64,000 bases of DNA from Hydrogenophaga sp. (GCF_019635465.1 NZ_JAHBZK010000020.1:1-64000), one strand, 5' to 3'. Shown: positions 51,200-62,345, counted from the stretch's first letter. Program-made: numbers and translations. The notes: a model not told the origin generated them from the sequence alone.

Positions 51200-53611
51200 T
51201 CAGTTGCGCACGGGCTTGCCGGTATTGAGCATGCCGAGGATGCGCTCCTGCGTTTTCGGGTGCGTGATCAGCGCGCAGAAGGCCTGACGCTCCAGCGTCA
51301 TCAGGTAGTCCTCGTTGACCAGGGTGCCCGGGTCGACGTCGCCACCGGTGACCACGTTGGCGATCAGGCTGGCGATGTGGAAGTCGTGCTGACTGATGAA
51401 GCCGCCATCGCGCATGTTGACCAGCTGGCCCATGACGGTGGCCTTGCCGTCGCGACCGGCCACCGGGAACAGGCGCTTGTGCGGCGGGCGGTAGCCGGCG
51501 CGGAACATGGCCTTGGCTTCGTTGAGCGCCACGAACAGCAGCTCGTCCTTGTGCGGCACGATCAGGTCGGACTCGAGCAGATAACCGATGCTGCGCGACT
51601 CGATGGCGCTGGTGCCCACCTTGGCCATGGCCGCGGCGGTGAAGCCTTCGGTGAGGAAGGGCAGCAGGTCCTTGCCCGTCGACGTGGCGGCGTTCTCGGC
51701 CGCGCGGCGCGATATGTAGGTGAGGCCGCCGGCGCCAGGGATCAGGCCAACGCCGACTTCCACCAGGCCGATGTAGCTCTCCATGTGGGCGACGCGCTTG
51801 CTGCTGTAGACCGCGAGCTCGCAACCACCGCCCAGCGCCATGCCGCGGATCGCGGAGATCACCGGCACGCTGGCGTAGCGCAGGCGCAGCATGGTCTGCT
51901 GCATGAAGCCCTCGGCGTCTTCGATGGCGACCACGCCCACCGCCATGAAGGCCGGCAGCATGGCCTGCAGGTCGGCGCCCACGCTGAAAGGCTCGTCGCC
52001 CGACCAGATCACCAGACCCTGGTACTGCGATTCGGCCAGTTCCACCGCCTGCATCAGGCCTTCACACACCTCGGGGCTGATGGCGTGCATCTTGGTCTTG
52101 ATGCTGGCGATCAGCACCTCGTTGTCCAGCGTCCAGAGGCGGATGGAATCGGTTTCCTCGATGGTGGTGCCGGCGTCGGCAAAGCGCGGACCGGCTTCGC
52201 CGAGCAGCAGCTCGGGGAATGCCTGCCGCTGGTACACCGGCAGTTCGCGGCGCGGCTCGAACACGCCCTTGGCCGGGTTCCACGAACCCTGCGCGGTGTG
52301 CACGCCGCCCGCACCACCATTCGATTCCACCACCGGGCCCTTGAACACCCACTCGGGCAGCGGCGCCTTGCTCAGCGCCTTGCCGGCGTCGATGTCCTCT
52401 TGAATCATCTTCGCCACCTCGAGCCAGCCCGCTTCCTGCCAGAGCTCGAACGGACCTTGCTTCATGCCAAAGCCCCAGCGCATGGCCTGATCGACGTCGC
52501 GCGCGGTGTCGGCGATGGTGGCCAGGTGCACGGCGGCGTAGTGGAAGCTGTTGCGCAGGATGGCCCACAGGAACTGCCCTTGCGCCCCGGTGCTGTTGCG
52601 CAGCAGCTTGAGCCGCTCGCCGGCGGGCTTTTTGAGCATGCGGCCGTACACCTCGTCGGCCTTCTGGCCGGCGGGCACATAGTCGCCGCTCTCCAGCTCG
52701 AAGCGCATCACGTCGCGGCCGACCTTCTTGTAGAAGCCGGCCTTGGTCTTCTGACCCAGGTGGCCCTTCTCCAGCAGGGCCTTGAGCACGGGCGGCGTGC
52801 CGAAGCTGGCGTAGAACGGGTCGGTCTCGGCGCTGAGGTTGTCCTGCAGCGTCTTGATGACGTGGTCCATGGTGTCCAGGCCCACCACGTCGGCGGTGCG
52901 GAAGGTGCCGCTGCTGGCGCGACCCAGTCGCTTGCCGGTGAGGTCGTCCACCACGTCGAAGGTGAGGCCGAAGTTCTCCACCTCTTTCATCGTGGCCAGC
53001 ATGCCGGCGATGCCGATGCGGTTGGCGATGAAGTTGGGCGTGTCCTTGGCGCGCACCACGCCCTTGCCCAGGCCGCTGGTCACGAAGGTTTCGAGCTGGT
53101 CGAGGATCTCGGGCTGCGTGGTGGGCGTGGGGATCAGCTCCACCAGCGTCATGTAGCGCGGCGGGTTGAAGAAGTGGATGCCGCAAAAGCGCGGCTTGAT
53201 GGATTCGGGCAGCGCCTCGCTCAGCTTCGTGATCGACAGCCCCGAGGTGTTGGACGCGACGATGGCGTGCGCGGCCACGTGCGGCGCGATCTTGCCGTAC
53301 AGGTCGAGCTTCCAGTCCATGCGTTCGGCGATGGCCTCGATCACGAGATCGCATTCGCCCAGCAGGTCCATGTGCTCTTCGTAGTTGGCCGCGGCGATGA
53401 GGTCGGCGTCGGCCGCCACGCCGATGGGCGAAGGCTTGAGCTTCTTGAGGTTCTCGATCGCGCGGGTGACGATGCCGTTCTTCGGGCCTTCCTTGGCCGG
53501 GAGGTCGAACAAAACGACGGGCACCTTGACGTTGACGAGGTGGGCCGCGATCTGCGCGCCCATCACGCCGGCGCCGAGCACGGCGACTTTTCTGACGTTG
53601 AATCGGTTCAT
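51200..53611 (-). CDS. 3-hydroxyacyl-CoA dehydrogenase/enoyl-CoA hydratase (FadN-like)
   Basis: 803 aa bifunctional enzyme. The NAD-binding dehydrogenase comes first (VAVLGAGVMGAQIAAHLVNV; ASNTSGLSITKL; GIHFFNPPRYM), and the crotonase domain is C-terminal (WSGDEPFSVGADLQAM; IRGMALGGGCELAVYS). This order is that of Bacillus FadN, opposite to E. coli FadB. The ATG at 53611 (MNRFNVRKVAVLG) is preferred over a GTG 13 codons upstream. Confidence 0.92.
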   Translation of the reverse strand: MNRFNVRKVAVLGAGVMGAQIAAHLVNVKVPVVLFDLPAKEGPKNGIVTRAIENLKKLKPSPIGVAADADLIAAANYEEHMDLLGECDLVIEAIAERMDWKLDLYGKIAPHVAAHAIVASNTSGLSITKLSEALPESIKPRFCGIHFFNPPRYMTLVELIPTPTTQPEILDQLETFVTSGLGKGVVRAKDTPNFIANRIGIAGMLATMKEVENFGLTFDVVDDLTGKRLGRASSGTFRTADVVGLDTMDHVIKTLQDNLSAETDPFYASFGTPPVLKALLEKGHLGQKTKAGFYKKVGRDVMRFELESGDYVPAGQKADEVYGRMLKKPAGERLKLLRNSTGAQGQFLWAILRNSFHYAAVHLATIADTARDVDQAMRWGFGMKQGPFELWQEAGWLEVAKMIQEDIDAGKALSKAPLPEWVFKGPVVESNGGAGGVHTAQGSWNPAKGVFEPRRELPVYQRQAFPELLLGEAGPRFADAGTTIEETDSIRLWTLDNEVLIASIKTKMHAISPEVCEGLMQAVELAESQYQGLVIWSGDEPFSVGADLQAMLPAFMAVGVVAIEDAEGFMQQTMLRLRYASVPVISAIRGMALGGGCELAVYSSKRVAHMESYIGLVEVGVGLIPGAGGLTYISRRAAENAATSTGKDLLPFLTEGFTAAAMAKVGTSAIESRSIGYLLESDLIVPHKDELLFVALNEAKAMFRAGYRPPHKRLFPVAGRDGKATVMGQLVNMRDGGFISQHDFHIASLIANVVTGGDVDPGTLVNEDYLMTLERQAFCALITHPKTQERILGMLNTGKPVRN

Positions 53612-53639
53612 GTGTTTTCCGTGAATAGCTGGCGGGGTG

Positions 53640-54080
53640 TCATTCGACACGGTGCCAGATCTGCGTGCGGTAGAAGGGGCCGAGATAGCCGCGCATCTCG
53701 AGCTGAGCGCCGCCGTTGACCGGCTTCAGGCGCGCGCGGTAGCTCTTGCCATTGTTCGGGTCGACGATGGTGCCGCCCTCGTAAACAGCCTTGTCGCTCT
53801 CACTCTGCTGAATGCCACGCAGGATCTCCAGGCCCAGAACGGGCTTGTCCTTGCGGTCGTCGCTGCATTTGTCGCACACGCCCTTGGAGTCGCTGGCCGG
53901 GTCGAGCAGCTTCTCGATGCGACCACTGAAGACCCCGCCACTCTCGGTGATGCGCACCAGCGACTTCTCCTTTTTCGAGTCGTCGTCGATGGTCTTCCAC
54001 ACGCCCGCGGGCGTCATCTGCGCGTGAGCCAGGCCCGCCAGCGCCAACAGGGAAGTCGCAAACGTCGTCTTGAGCAACAT
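53640..54080 (-). CDS. Secreted DUF2147 protein
   Basis: 146 aa with a signal peptide (LKTTFATSLLALAGLAHAQ). DUF2147 features: GVWKTIDDDSKKEKSLVRI, FSGRIEKLL, a CDKCSDDRKDKPVLGLEIL Cys pair, and a closing FYRTQIWHRV. The function is unknown. It lies within the fad operon, between the dehydrogenase and the bifunctional enzyme, which is frequent in Burkholderiales as I recall it. Confidence 0.88.
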   Translation of the reverse strand: MLLKTTFATSLLALAGLAHAQMTPAGVWKTIDDDSKKEKSLVRITESGGVFSGRIEKLLDPASDSKGVCDKCSDDRKDKPVLGLEILRGIQQSESDKAVYEGGTIVDPNNGKSYRARLKPVNGGAQLEMRGYLGPFYRTQIWHRVE

Positions 54081-54109
54081 GGTGGTCTCCAGGAGACAGG
54101 TGGGAACGT

Positions 54110-55906
<1,797 letters not shown>

Positions 55907-55946
55907 GGATGCTCTCCTGTGGTTTCGGCAAAGAGGGGGAAAGGGG

Positions 55947-56630
55947 TCAGCGCTTGCGCGGCACCGCCGTCTGCGCGCCGCAGCGCTCGAGGATGGCGTC
56001 GAAGCCGCGCAGGGCGCGCTGGATGCAGCCAGGGCTGCGCAGGAAGCGGGCCTCGTAGTGCAAGGCCAGAATCAATCCGTGGATTTCGAAGGCCGCTTGT
56101 GACGCGTCCGTGTCGGCGTGCAGGTGACCTTCTTCCACTGTGATCTCGATGGCGCGGCGCAAAGCGTCCTGCCAGGTGGTGACCGAACTGGCCAGGGCGT
56201 CGCGCACGGGCCCGGGGCGGTCATCGAACTCGACCGCACCGCTGATGTAGATGCAGCCCGAATCGATCTCGACCGAGGTGCGCTTCATCCAGTTGTCGAA
56301 CATGGCGCGCAGTCGGGGCAGGCCGCGCGGTGCGCTCATGGCGGGGTAGAAGACCTCGTCTTCGAACCGCGTGTGGTACTCACGCACCACCGAGATCTGC
56401 AGTTCTTCGCGCGAACCGAAGTGGGCGAACACGCCCGACTTGCTCATCTGCATCACCTCGGCCAACGCTCCGATGGACAGGCCTTCAAGTCCGATCTGCG
56501 TGGCCAGGCCGAGAGCGGCGTCCACGATGGCGGCCTTGGTCTGCTGGCCCTTGGGAGCCTGGCGAGCGCTGGTGCCCGGCGCGGTGCGCGTGGCGGCGGA
56601 GCGTCGGCGATGGGCAAGCGGTTCGGTCAT
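55947..56630 (-). CDS. TetR-family regulator of the fad operon
   Basis: 227 aa. A Pro/Arg-rich N-terminus precedes the TetR helix-turn-helix (ALGLATQIGLEGLSIGALAEVMQMSKSGVFAHFGSREEL). The C-terminal part (CIYISGAVEFDDRPGPVRDAL) resembles the TetR_C_6/FadR-like ligand domain. It heads the fadE-DUF2147-fadN-fadA-thioesterase operon and probably represses it until acyl-CoA binds. The ATG at 56630 is the plausible start. Confidence 0.82.
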   Translation of the reverse strand: MTEPLAHRRRSAATRTAPGTSARQAPKGQQTKAAIVDAALGLATQIGLEGLSIGALAEVMQMSKSGVFAHFGSREELQISVVREYHTRFEDEVFYPAMSAPRGLPRLRAMFDNWMKRTSVEIDSGCIYISGAVEFDDRPGPVRDALASSVTTWQDALRRAIEITVEEGHLHADTDASQAAFEIHGLILALHYEARFLRSPGCIQRALRGFDAILERCGAQTAVPRKR

Positions 56631-56666
56631 GCGGGTGTGATCGGTTCGGTGCAAACGAGGAAAGAA

Positions 56667-56678
56667 ACGAACGGTCGT
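56667..56678. promoter_or_regulatory. Possible TetR operator upstream of the fad operon
   Basis: ACGAACGGTCGT, with ACGA/TCGT arms and one internal mismatch, lies 37-48 bp before the TetR start. Short CGA/TCG dyads of this kind are common TetR targets. No second copy was found in the window. Confidence 0.4.
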
Positions 56679-56679
56679 G

Positions 56680-57100
56680 CTATTTTGAGCCAGATTCGGA
56701 TCAAACGTGCAAGCCATCGGGTCGCAGGACACGAAAGTTTTTAGGTACCGAGCCCTAATTCGTCTGGTAGACGGGCAAGAACGGATGACCTACTCGCGCT
56801 GGAGTAGGCCCTCCCCTTTCCTCGGTCAGAGCACTCAGGCGGTCGGCCACACGCACTCACCGCCGCCCCCACCGCCCATGGTTTGCCCTTCAGAGGTGCT
56901 CATTGATGCGAGACCGTGCGCGGAGCAAACGATGAACCGATCTATTGGTTCTTTCATCATCGTCTGATCTCGAATGTGTCTTGGCTGCGGCTCGACATCC
57001 TTGCCATCAAGCGACCATCATTCATTCGGCAACGACAAGAAGTGAGAGGACGCCCTCCCACTGACAGGTTCAAACACCTGTCGAAGTACCCAACAACTCA
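56680..57100. other. Intergenic region before the effector-like gene
   Basis: About 420 bp between the divergent TetR and effector-like genes. The GC content falls steadily to the right. A weak hairpin (ACTCGCGCTGGAGT) and short Pro-coding repeats occur, but I found no paired TTCG or plant-inducible promoter-type boxes, no IS ends and no coding region. The promoter of the effector-like gene is not identified. Confidence 0.4.
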
Positions 57101-58963
57101 ATGAATCGCTCATCAGGACCCATCTATGGAAGGAAATCCAGAGGACCCCGTAATTCGGCGCGCGCCGCGCAAGGACCGAATGACGAATCAACAATTGCCA
57201 CTCGACGCGCTCGACTCGACGTGGTTTCGAAATTTCAGCAGTCCTTGTTTGACGCGCCCCGGCTGACACCTGAGATGAGGAGTTGGCTCAGCAAAAAGGC
57301 CAGCGATGACACCTCCGATATGGACCTGAGCGCACTCACCCACCTCAATGCGTATATGCCTGCGGAGGTAATCAAAGCATTCGCCGTTTACCGAGCATTT
57401 GAGGGCCACCCAATCACATCGCTGACACTTCCAGATCGATTGAGATCGACGCCGAAGTGGCTGTCGCACCTATCCGACATCGAGGCTCTGCGCGCACGCG
57501 GATTCAAGGGCAATACCATTGATCTGCGCAAAACAAAACGATTGGTCCACCTAACGCTGGACGACATCCATAGCAAAACTCTAACCGTCCTCGTTCCGCA
57601 CGGGTGCAATTTCACTGCAACTGCGCGCAAGGGTTTCGACCTCGAGATCAAGTGCCAACAATATGACACACATACTGAGCACAAACTGGCGCTACTCATC
57701 GGCGACATCAATGGCATCGTGAAATTCGCCAACTCCGATATCGATGTTGTCTGCCGCCATTTGGCGCTGGTCAAACTCGTCGAGTGGGCGACAGGTGAAA
57801 TCATTGATGGAGAAAATGCGCGCGCTGCAATGATTGATGTCGACTTCTTGCCGACAATTGCACAGATGAACCTTGACAAGGAACTCGTCGAGCTCATGTT
57901 CCAACCCAAATACGACTATGTCGTGCACCGCGATTTCTGGGGGAAGTTTGTTGAGCATATCTTCGCATGGATGGGACATTCAACCATAAAGAAGGGATTC
58001 GCCCTTCTCCATACCGAACGACATACCATGGCCATGCGGCTGGATGCCACAGACGCCACTCAACCAATCATTGAGGTCTTCGATCCAAATTTGCCCAACA
58101 CGAACAGGATATGCAAACCACTCTTCTCGTTTGAAGACCTTTTTCACAATCCTGTGACGCAAATTCCTGCGTACTTCCACTGCACTCATGCAGAAACCAA
58201 TCACTGGTTTGGTCCTTCTCCCCACTTTCGAGTGACTCTTGTCAAAAACCCTCTGACTCTGCGAAGCTCTATCCAAAAGAAGCCCGCCAAAGTGCGGTCT
58301 TCATTGAAATTCTCCAATCTGTCCCAGTCCTATCATCCGACAATCATTTCAGAACTTTTTTCTTATGGACTGGCGCCCAGACATCTTCCCAAGCTAAGAA
58401 GCTGGTTGCAAACAGTCAAGCCACATCTTGCGCAATGCAAGCTTGTCCTGCTAGGGGATGATGGAGAAAGAACCAATCTCAGCAACGCCATGCAGGTCGG
58501 TGCGCCCAGTCCAATACACGCAATTGGAGAAGCGATTTGTCATGCATTTGCGCACGGTACAACCATTGGATTTCCGCTCCCGGGAGGCACAGACAGGGTG
58601 GAGCCGCTGACGCAGCAAGACGTCTACGAATGGCTGCTCGCCATCGAGTCTGATCAAACGTGCGCCATCGACAAGGCCGTCAGAAGTGGACGGCCGGAGG
58701 CGATTGATGCGTATGCCGACGTGGTCTGCAATGCGTTCATGCTGGACGCGCTGACCTACGAACAAGCGAACGACTTGCTCACCAGCACTTCTTCAAGCGT
58801 GATCGATGCCTCGGTGGATCCGATGGACCCGATGCAGCAAGCTCTGCGTGGGGCACACAACAAGCTCAGGGCGATCTTCGACACGCCAAGCAATCCAGGC
58901 CTTGGCGCCCTAGGCCGAAGGGCGTCCGGGGGCGGGCCAACGGTGCCCGATGACTACGTGTAG
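57101..58963 (+). CDS. ShET2/EspL-like putative type III effector cysteine protease
   Basis: 620 aa, with clearly lower GC and different codon use from its neighbours. Residues 160-360 resemble the ShET2 N-terminal/EspL-OspD family: VVCRHLALVKLVEWATG (C218), ALLHTERHTMAMRL (H308) and QPIIEVFDPNLPNTN (D328). The C-H and H-D distances (90 and 20) are close to EspL's C47-H131-D153 triad, a protease that cuts host RHIM proteins. The first 60 residues are Ser/Arg-rich without a Sec signal, as in type III effectors. The C-terminal 250 residues lack ankyrin repeats I can recognise. No secretion genes are nearby. Confidence 0.55.
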   Translation: MNRSSGPIYGRKSRGPRNSARAAQGPNDESTIATRRARLDVVSKFQQSLFDAPRLTPEMRSWLSKKASDDTSDMDLSALTHLNAYMPAEVIKAFAVYRAFEGHPITSLTLPDRLRSTPKWLSHLSDIEALRARGFKGNTIDLRKTKRLVHLTLDDIHSKTLTVLVPHGCNFTATARKGFDLEIKCQQYDTHTEHKLALLIGDINGIVKFANSDIDVVCRHLALVKLVEWATGEIIDGENARAAMIDVDFLPTIAQMNLDKELVELMFQPKYDYVVHRDFWGKFVEHIFAWMGHSTIKKGFALLHTERHTMAMRLDATDATQPIIEVFDPNLPNTNRICKPLFSFEDLFHNPVTQIPAYFHCTHAETNHWFGPSPHFRVTLVKNPLTLRSSIQKKPAKVRSSLKFSNLSQSYHPTIISELFSYGLAPRHLPKLRSWLQTVKPHLAQCKLVLLGDDGERTNLSNAMQVGAPSPIHAIGEAICHAFAHGTTIGFPLPGGTDRVEPLTQQDVYEWLLAIESDQTCAIDKAVRSGRPEAIDAYADVVCNAFMLDALTYEQANDLLTSTSSSVIDASVDPMDPMQQALRGAHNKLRAIFDTPSNPGLGALGRRASGGGPTVPDDYV

Positions 58964-59346
58964 ATGACGTCTCTCCACCATTCGGCCGCCGATCGAAAGA
59001 GTGAAGCTGCTTCGACCCGCCCTGAAGAGCGGTCAACAAGGAATCACGCTTGATATGGGCGCTCAAGGGACCAGGTCCACCTTGGGTGGCACGCCAAAGA
59101 CAAGACTCTTGCTTGGCCATCGCAGGGGACCCGTGCCATAGCACCTGGCGGCCAGCCATCACGCCCTGTGTCGCCCAACCCACCGCGGCAGGCGCGCGAT
59201 CACTTCCACAAACAGATGCATGCACGTCCGCTGACTGCGAACACCTCCGAGGCCACGGGCGAGGCAGCCGACTGCCTCGTTCGAACCGGGCAAAGGCTGG
59301 CGTCCGGCAACACGTCCAGCCTGACAAGCTGCTGAGCGAGCTGAGC
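58964..59346. other. Intergenic region without recognisable genes
   Basis: 383 bp between the convergent effector-like and slmA-like genes. A minus-strand open frame covers it but has Cys/Arg/Pro-rich composition typical of frame shadows. No terminator with a T-run, IS end or RNA gene was recognised. An 11-bp imperfect repeat around GAGGCAGCCGACTGCCTC (59271-59288) forms a hairpin. Confidence 0.4.
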
Positions 59347-60036
59347 TCAAAGTCTGCCGGTTGGCAACAACAGCGCCAGGCTGTGCTCCAGGCTCTCGCC
59401 TGGCAATCGCTTGAAGCCACTGCGCGCGTAGCGCTGCAGCCGACCGACGCAGAAGGCGGTGACGACTGACGCATCGGCCTGGGCATCGACCGTGGGCATG
59501 CTGGTGTTGGTCAACACCGCAGCCTCGCGCAGGTTCTGGCGCAGCGTGGCCTCGATCTTGTCGAAGAACAGGTTCATGCGCTGCTGCAGCCGCTCGTTTT
59601 CGTAGACCAGTGCGTCGCCCACCATCACGCGCGTCATGCCCGGGTTCTTTTCGCCGAACTGCAGCAGCAAGGCCACCAGTTTGCGGCAGCGCACCAGGGC
59701 ATCGGCTTCGCGTTCGGCCAGTTGGTTGACCAAGCCGAACACCGTCTGCTCGATGAATTCGATCAGGCCTTCGAACATCTGCGCCTTGCTGGCGAAGTGG
59801 CGGTAGAGCGCGGCTTCGCTGACTTCCAGGCGTGCCGCCAGTGCGGCAGTGGTGACCCGCTCGGCGCCCGGCTGCTCCAGCATGGTGGCCAGCGCCTGCA
59901 GGATCTGCACACGGCGTTCACCGGGCTTGGGCCGCTTTCGGGATGGCGCATCAGCGCCCCCATCGGCAGCGCTGGCGGTGGTACCCGCCAGGGCGGCGTC
60001 ATCGGGCGGTGGCATCTCGGGCGCTGCAGAGGTCAT
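59347..60036 (-). CDS. slmA: Nucleoid occlusion factor SlmA-like TetR protein
   Basis: 229 aa. An acidic/Ala-rich N-terminal extension of about 35 residues precedes RVQILQALATMLEQPGAERVTTAALAARLEVSEAALYRHFASKAQMFEGLIEFIEQTVF, which is very close to SlmA. Later MVGDALVYENERLQQRMNLFFDKIE is also SlmA-typical. In E. coli SlmA binds SBS sites and blocks FtsZ over the nucleoid. As I recall, argB and slmA are often neighbours in betaproteobacteria, which supports the call. Confidence 0.88.
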   Translation of the reverse strand: MTSAAPEMPPPDDAALAGTTASAADGGADAPSRKRPKPGERRVQILQALATMLEQPGAERVTTAALAARLEVSEAALYRHFASKAQMFEGLIEFIEQTVFGLVNQLAEREADALVRCRKLVALLLQFGEKNPGMTRVMVGDALVYENERLQQRMNLFFDKIEATLRQNLREAAVLTNTSMPTVDAQADASVVTAFCVGRLQRYARSGFKRLPGESLEHSLALLLPTGRL

Positions 60037-60135
60037 GGCTGTCCTGTCGGTCCGTGAAGGGGCTGCGGTGGGCGCCGGGTTGGCCGCCGGTGGTCTCCGC
60101 CGCGGATTCTCGCACAGCCAGCTACATCTGGTTAC

Positions 60136-61626
60136 TCAGGATTGGCGCGGCCTGGCAGGCGAGTGGGTGACCGCATCGAAGCGCACCGACACCCGCAACC
60201 CTCGACCATTCAACCCGTCGTCGAACTGCAGCTGGGTGTGGTGCACCCTGGCAATGCCATCCGCGATGGCCAAGCCTAGGCCGTGCCCGCCCGCGGCGGT
60301 ACCGGGCACGCGGTAGAAACGTTGCAGCACGCGCTCGCGTTCGGCCGGTGCGATGCCTGGTCCATCGTCTTCGACCTCCAGCCACGCGTGTGTCCGGGCG
60401 GCGGTCTGGCTCAGGCCGCAGCGCAGGGTGACGCTGCCGCCTGCGGGCGTGTACTTGATGGCGTTGTCGACCAGGTTGATCAACAGCTCACGCAGCAACC
60501 AGGTGTGGCCCAGCGTCTGGGCCGGTGCCAGGTCCAGCCCCAGATCGATGTGCCGCGCGCTGGCCAGGTCGAGGTATTTGTCGAGGATGCCTTCGCACAG
60601 CTCACGCAAATCGATCTGCTCGAGGCCGGCATCGTCGTCGCGCAAGGCATCGGTGCGCGACAGCGCGAGCAGCTGGTTGGCCAGCTGGGTGGTGTTGCGC
60701 GTGGCATCGCGCAAGCGCAGCACCTGTTCGGCCCGCAGGCTCAGCAGGTCGCCCGCGCCCATGCTGCGCGTGGCCTGCGCCCAGGCTTCGACCTGCGCCT
60801 GCAGGCCCGCCAGCGGCGTGCGCAATTGGTGCGCTGCGTCGGCCACGAACCGACGCTGGGTTTCGCTCTGTTCGTTCACCCGGGAGAACAGGCGGTTGAG
60901 TGCCACCACCAGTGGACGCACTTCGGCGGGCGTCTGCTCTTCCTCGATGGGGCTGAGATCGCGAGGCGAGCGTCGCTCGACCGCCTGCTTGAGCTCGATC
61001 AGCGGCTGCAGGGCACGGGCAACGCCCCAGCTGACCACCACGGCCGCCACCACGAACAACAGCAGGTTGGGCAGCAGCACCCGCAGCAGCACGTTGCTGA
61101 GCCAGTGCTGGCGCGCATCGCTGCCGTCGGCAATCATCACGATCAGGTCGCCCGCCTCGGTGGCGACCCGTTGGGCCACCACGCGGTGGGTGACACCGGC
61201 CTCGACCACGCTCAGAAACTCGGGGTCGTCGGTGGTGGGCAACAGCGTCGGTAACCACTGTGCGCCCAACAAGCGACGGCCTTCGGCGTTGAACACCCCG
61301 ATGGCCGCAAAGCCATCCCGATCGGACAGGAACTCCTGCACCTGCGGTGCCATGAGCAACGTGAGCTCAGGTGAGCCACCGCCGAGCGCACCCAGTCCGG
61401 TGGCGTCGCCTTCGACGGGAACCGCCACGCCGCCCTCACCGCGCCGCGCAATGCGCGAGACCACCACCGAGTCGGCCAGCATCGGCACCAGGCGCAGAAG
61501 GCGCTGATCCTGCTGCAAGGCCGCCGTGCCGGCACTCTGGTAGTGAAAGAAGACGCTGACCGAGACGATGATGGCGATGGTCAGCAGCAACATGACCAGC
61601 AGGCGGCGCTGCAGGCCGCCAATCAT
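60136..61626 (-). CDS. TctE/QseC-type sensor histidine kinase
   Basis: 496 aa. Two membrane helices (LLVMLLLTIAIIVSVSVFF and LLPNLLLFVVAAVVVSWGVA) flank a periplasmic sensor of about 150 residues. HAMP-like linker, H-box FVADAAHQLRTPLAGL, N-box (LINLVDNAIKYTP), G1 (VEDDGPGIAP) and G2 (GGHGLGLAIADG) follow. It pairs with the response regulator gene 19 bp upstream. The ATG at 61626 is used; a longer start overlapping the regulator is possible. TctE-type kinases often sense carboxylates. Confidence 0.88.
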   Translation of the reverse strand: MIGGLQRRLLVMLLLTIAIIVSVSVFFHYQSAGTAALQQDQRLLRLVPMLADSVVVSRIARRGEGGVAVPVEGDATGLGALGGGSPELTLLMAPQVQEFLSDRDGFAAIGVFNAEGRRLLGAQWLPTLLPTTDDPEFLSVVEAGVTHRVVAQRVATEAGDLIVMIADGSDARQHWLSNVLLRVLLPNLLLFVVAAVVVSWGVARALQPLIELKQAVERRSPRDLSPIEEEQTPAEVRPLVVALNRLFSRVNEQSETQRRFVADAAHQLRTPLAGLQAQVEAWAQATRSMGAGDLLSLRAEQVLRLRDATRNTTQLANQLLALSRTDALRDDDAGLEQIDLRELCEGILDKYLDLASARHIDLGLDLAPAQTLGHTWLLRELLINLVDNAIKYTPAGGSVTLRCGLSQTAARTHAWLEVEDDGPGIAPAERERVLQRFYRVPGTAAGGHGLGLAIADGIARVHHTQLQFDDGLNGRGLRVSVRFDAVTHSPARPRQS

Positions 61627-61645
61627 GTCGCGAACGACGGCCCGC

Positions 61646-62338
61646 TCAGGTGGGTTCGCCGGCACCAGCCGCATCGGCGATCTCCAGCCGATAGCCGAAC
61701 CCGCGGATCGCGCGCAGGCCAATGCCGGCAGGCTCGAGCTTGGCCCTCAGGCGCGACACATACACCTCGATCGCGTTGGGCGTGATCTCTTTGTCCCAAC
61801 CGGTGAGCGCGGCCAGCAGCTTGTCCTTGGCCGCGGGCTTGGGCGCCTGCAGCAGCATGTACTCCAGTACCGTCCACTCGCGTGGGCCGAGTTCGAGCGG
61901 CTGTCGGTTGAGCAGCACGCGCCGTTGCGCAGTGTCCATCTCCAGCGGGCCGAAGCTCAACACCGCCGAGGTGGCGGCCTGCGAGCGCCGCAGCAAGGCG
62001 CGAAGGCGCGCCAGCAGCTCGGGCAGCTCAAACGGTTTGAGCATGTAGTCGTCGGCGCCCAGGTCCAGTCCCTGCACGCGATCGCGCAACGCGTCGCGCG
62101 CTGTGAGGATCAGCACCGGCATGGTGAGTCCGCGCGCGCGAATGTGCTGCGTCAGTTCCAGCCCGCTCATACCGGGCAGGCCAATGTCCAGGATGGCGGC
62201 GTCAAAGCTCTCGCCGTCGATGGCCTGCTCGGCGCGTTCGGCGCTGCCCACCCAGTCCACCGAATAGCCGGCGTCGGTCAGCCCCAGCTTGATGCCGCTG
62301 GCCACCATGACGTCGTCCTCGACCAGCAACAGCCGCAT
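61646..62338 (-). CDS. OmpR/TctD-type response regulator
   Basis: 230 aa. Receiver domain with the phosphorylated Asp in DAAILDIGLPGMSG, the acidic pocket in LLLVEDDVMV, and Lys in YMLKPFELPELL. The winged-helix DNA-binding domain is at the end (TGWDKEITPNAIEVYVSRLRAKL). It is activated by the neighbouring histidine kinase; targets are unknown. Seven bases separate it from argB. Confidence 0.92.
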   Translation of the reverse strand: MRLLLVEDDVMVASGIKLGLTDAGYSVDWVGSAERAEQAIDGESFDAAILDIGLPGMSGLELTQHIRARGLTMPVLILTARDALRDRVQGLDLGADDYMLKPFELPELLARLRALLRRSQAATSAVLSFGPLEMDTAQRRVLLNRQPLELGPREWTVLEYMLLQAPKPAAKDKLLAALTGWDKEITPNAIEVYVSRLRAKLEPAGIGLRAIRGFGYRLEIADAAGAGEPT

Positions 62339-62345
62339 GGTCGGC

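Noticed and set aside
51260-53719. An 819-codon open frame on the plus strand
   Set aside because: It is exactly antisense to the FadN-like gene, with His/Arg/Gly-rich composition and no family resemblance.
56750-57100. A type III secretion promoter box (PIP or hrp_II type) before the effector-like gene
   Set aside because: I looked for paired TTCG/TTCGB motifs at 15-16 bp spacing and found none.
58866-59486. A 206-codon minus-strand frame between the effector-like gene and slmA
   Set aside because: Cys/Arg/Pro/Ser-rich composition, overlap with both neighbours and no family motif indicate a chance frame.
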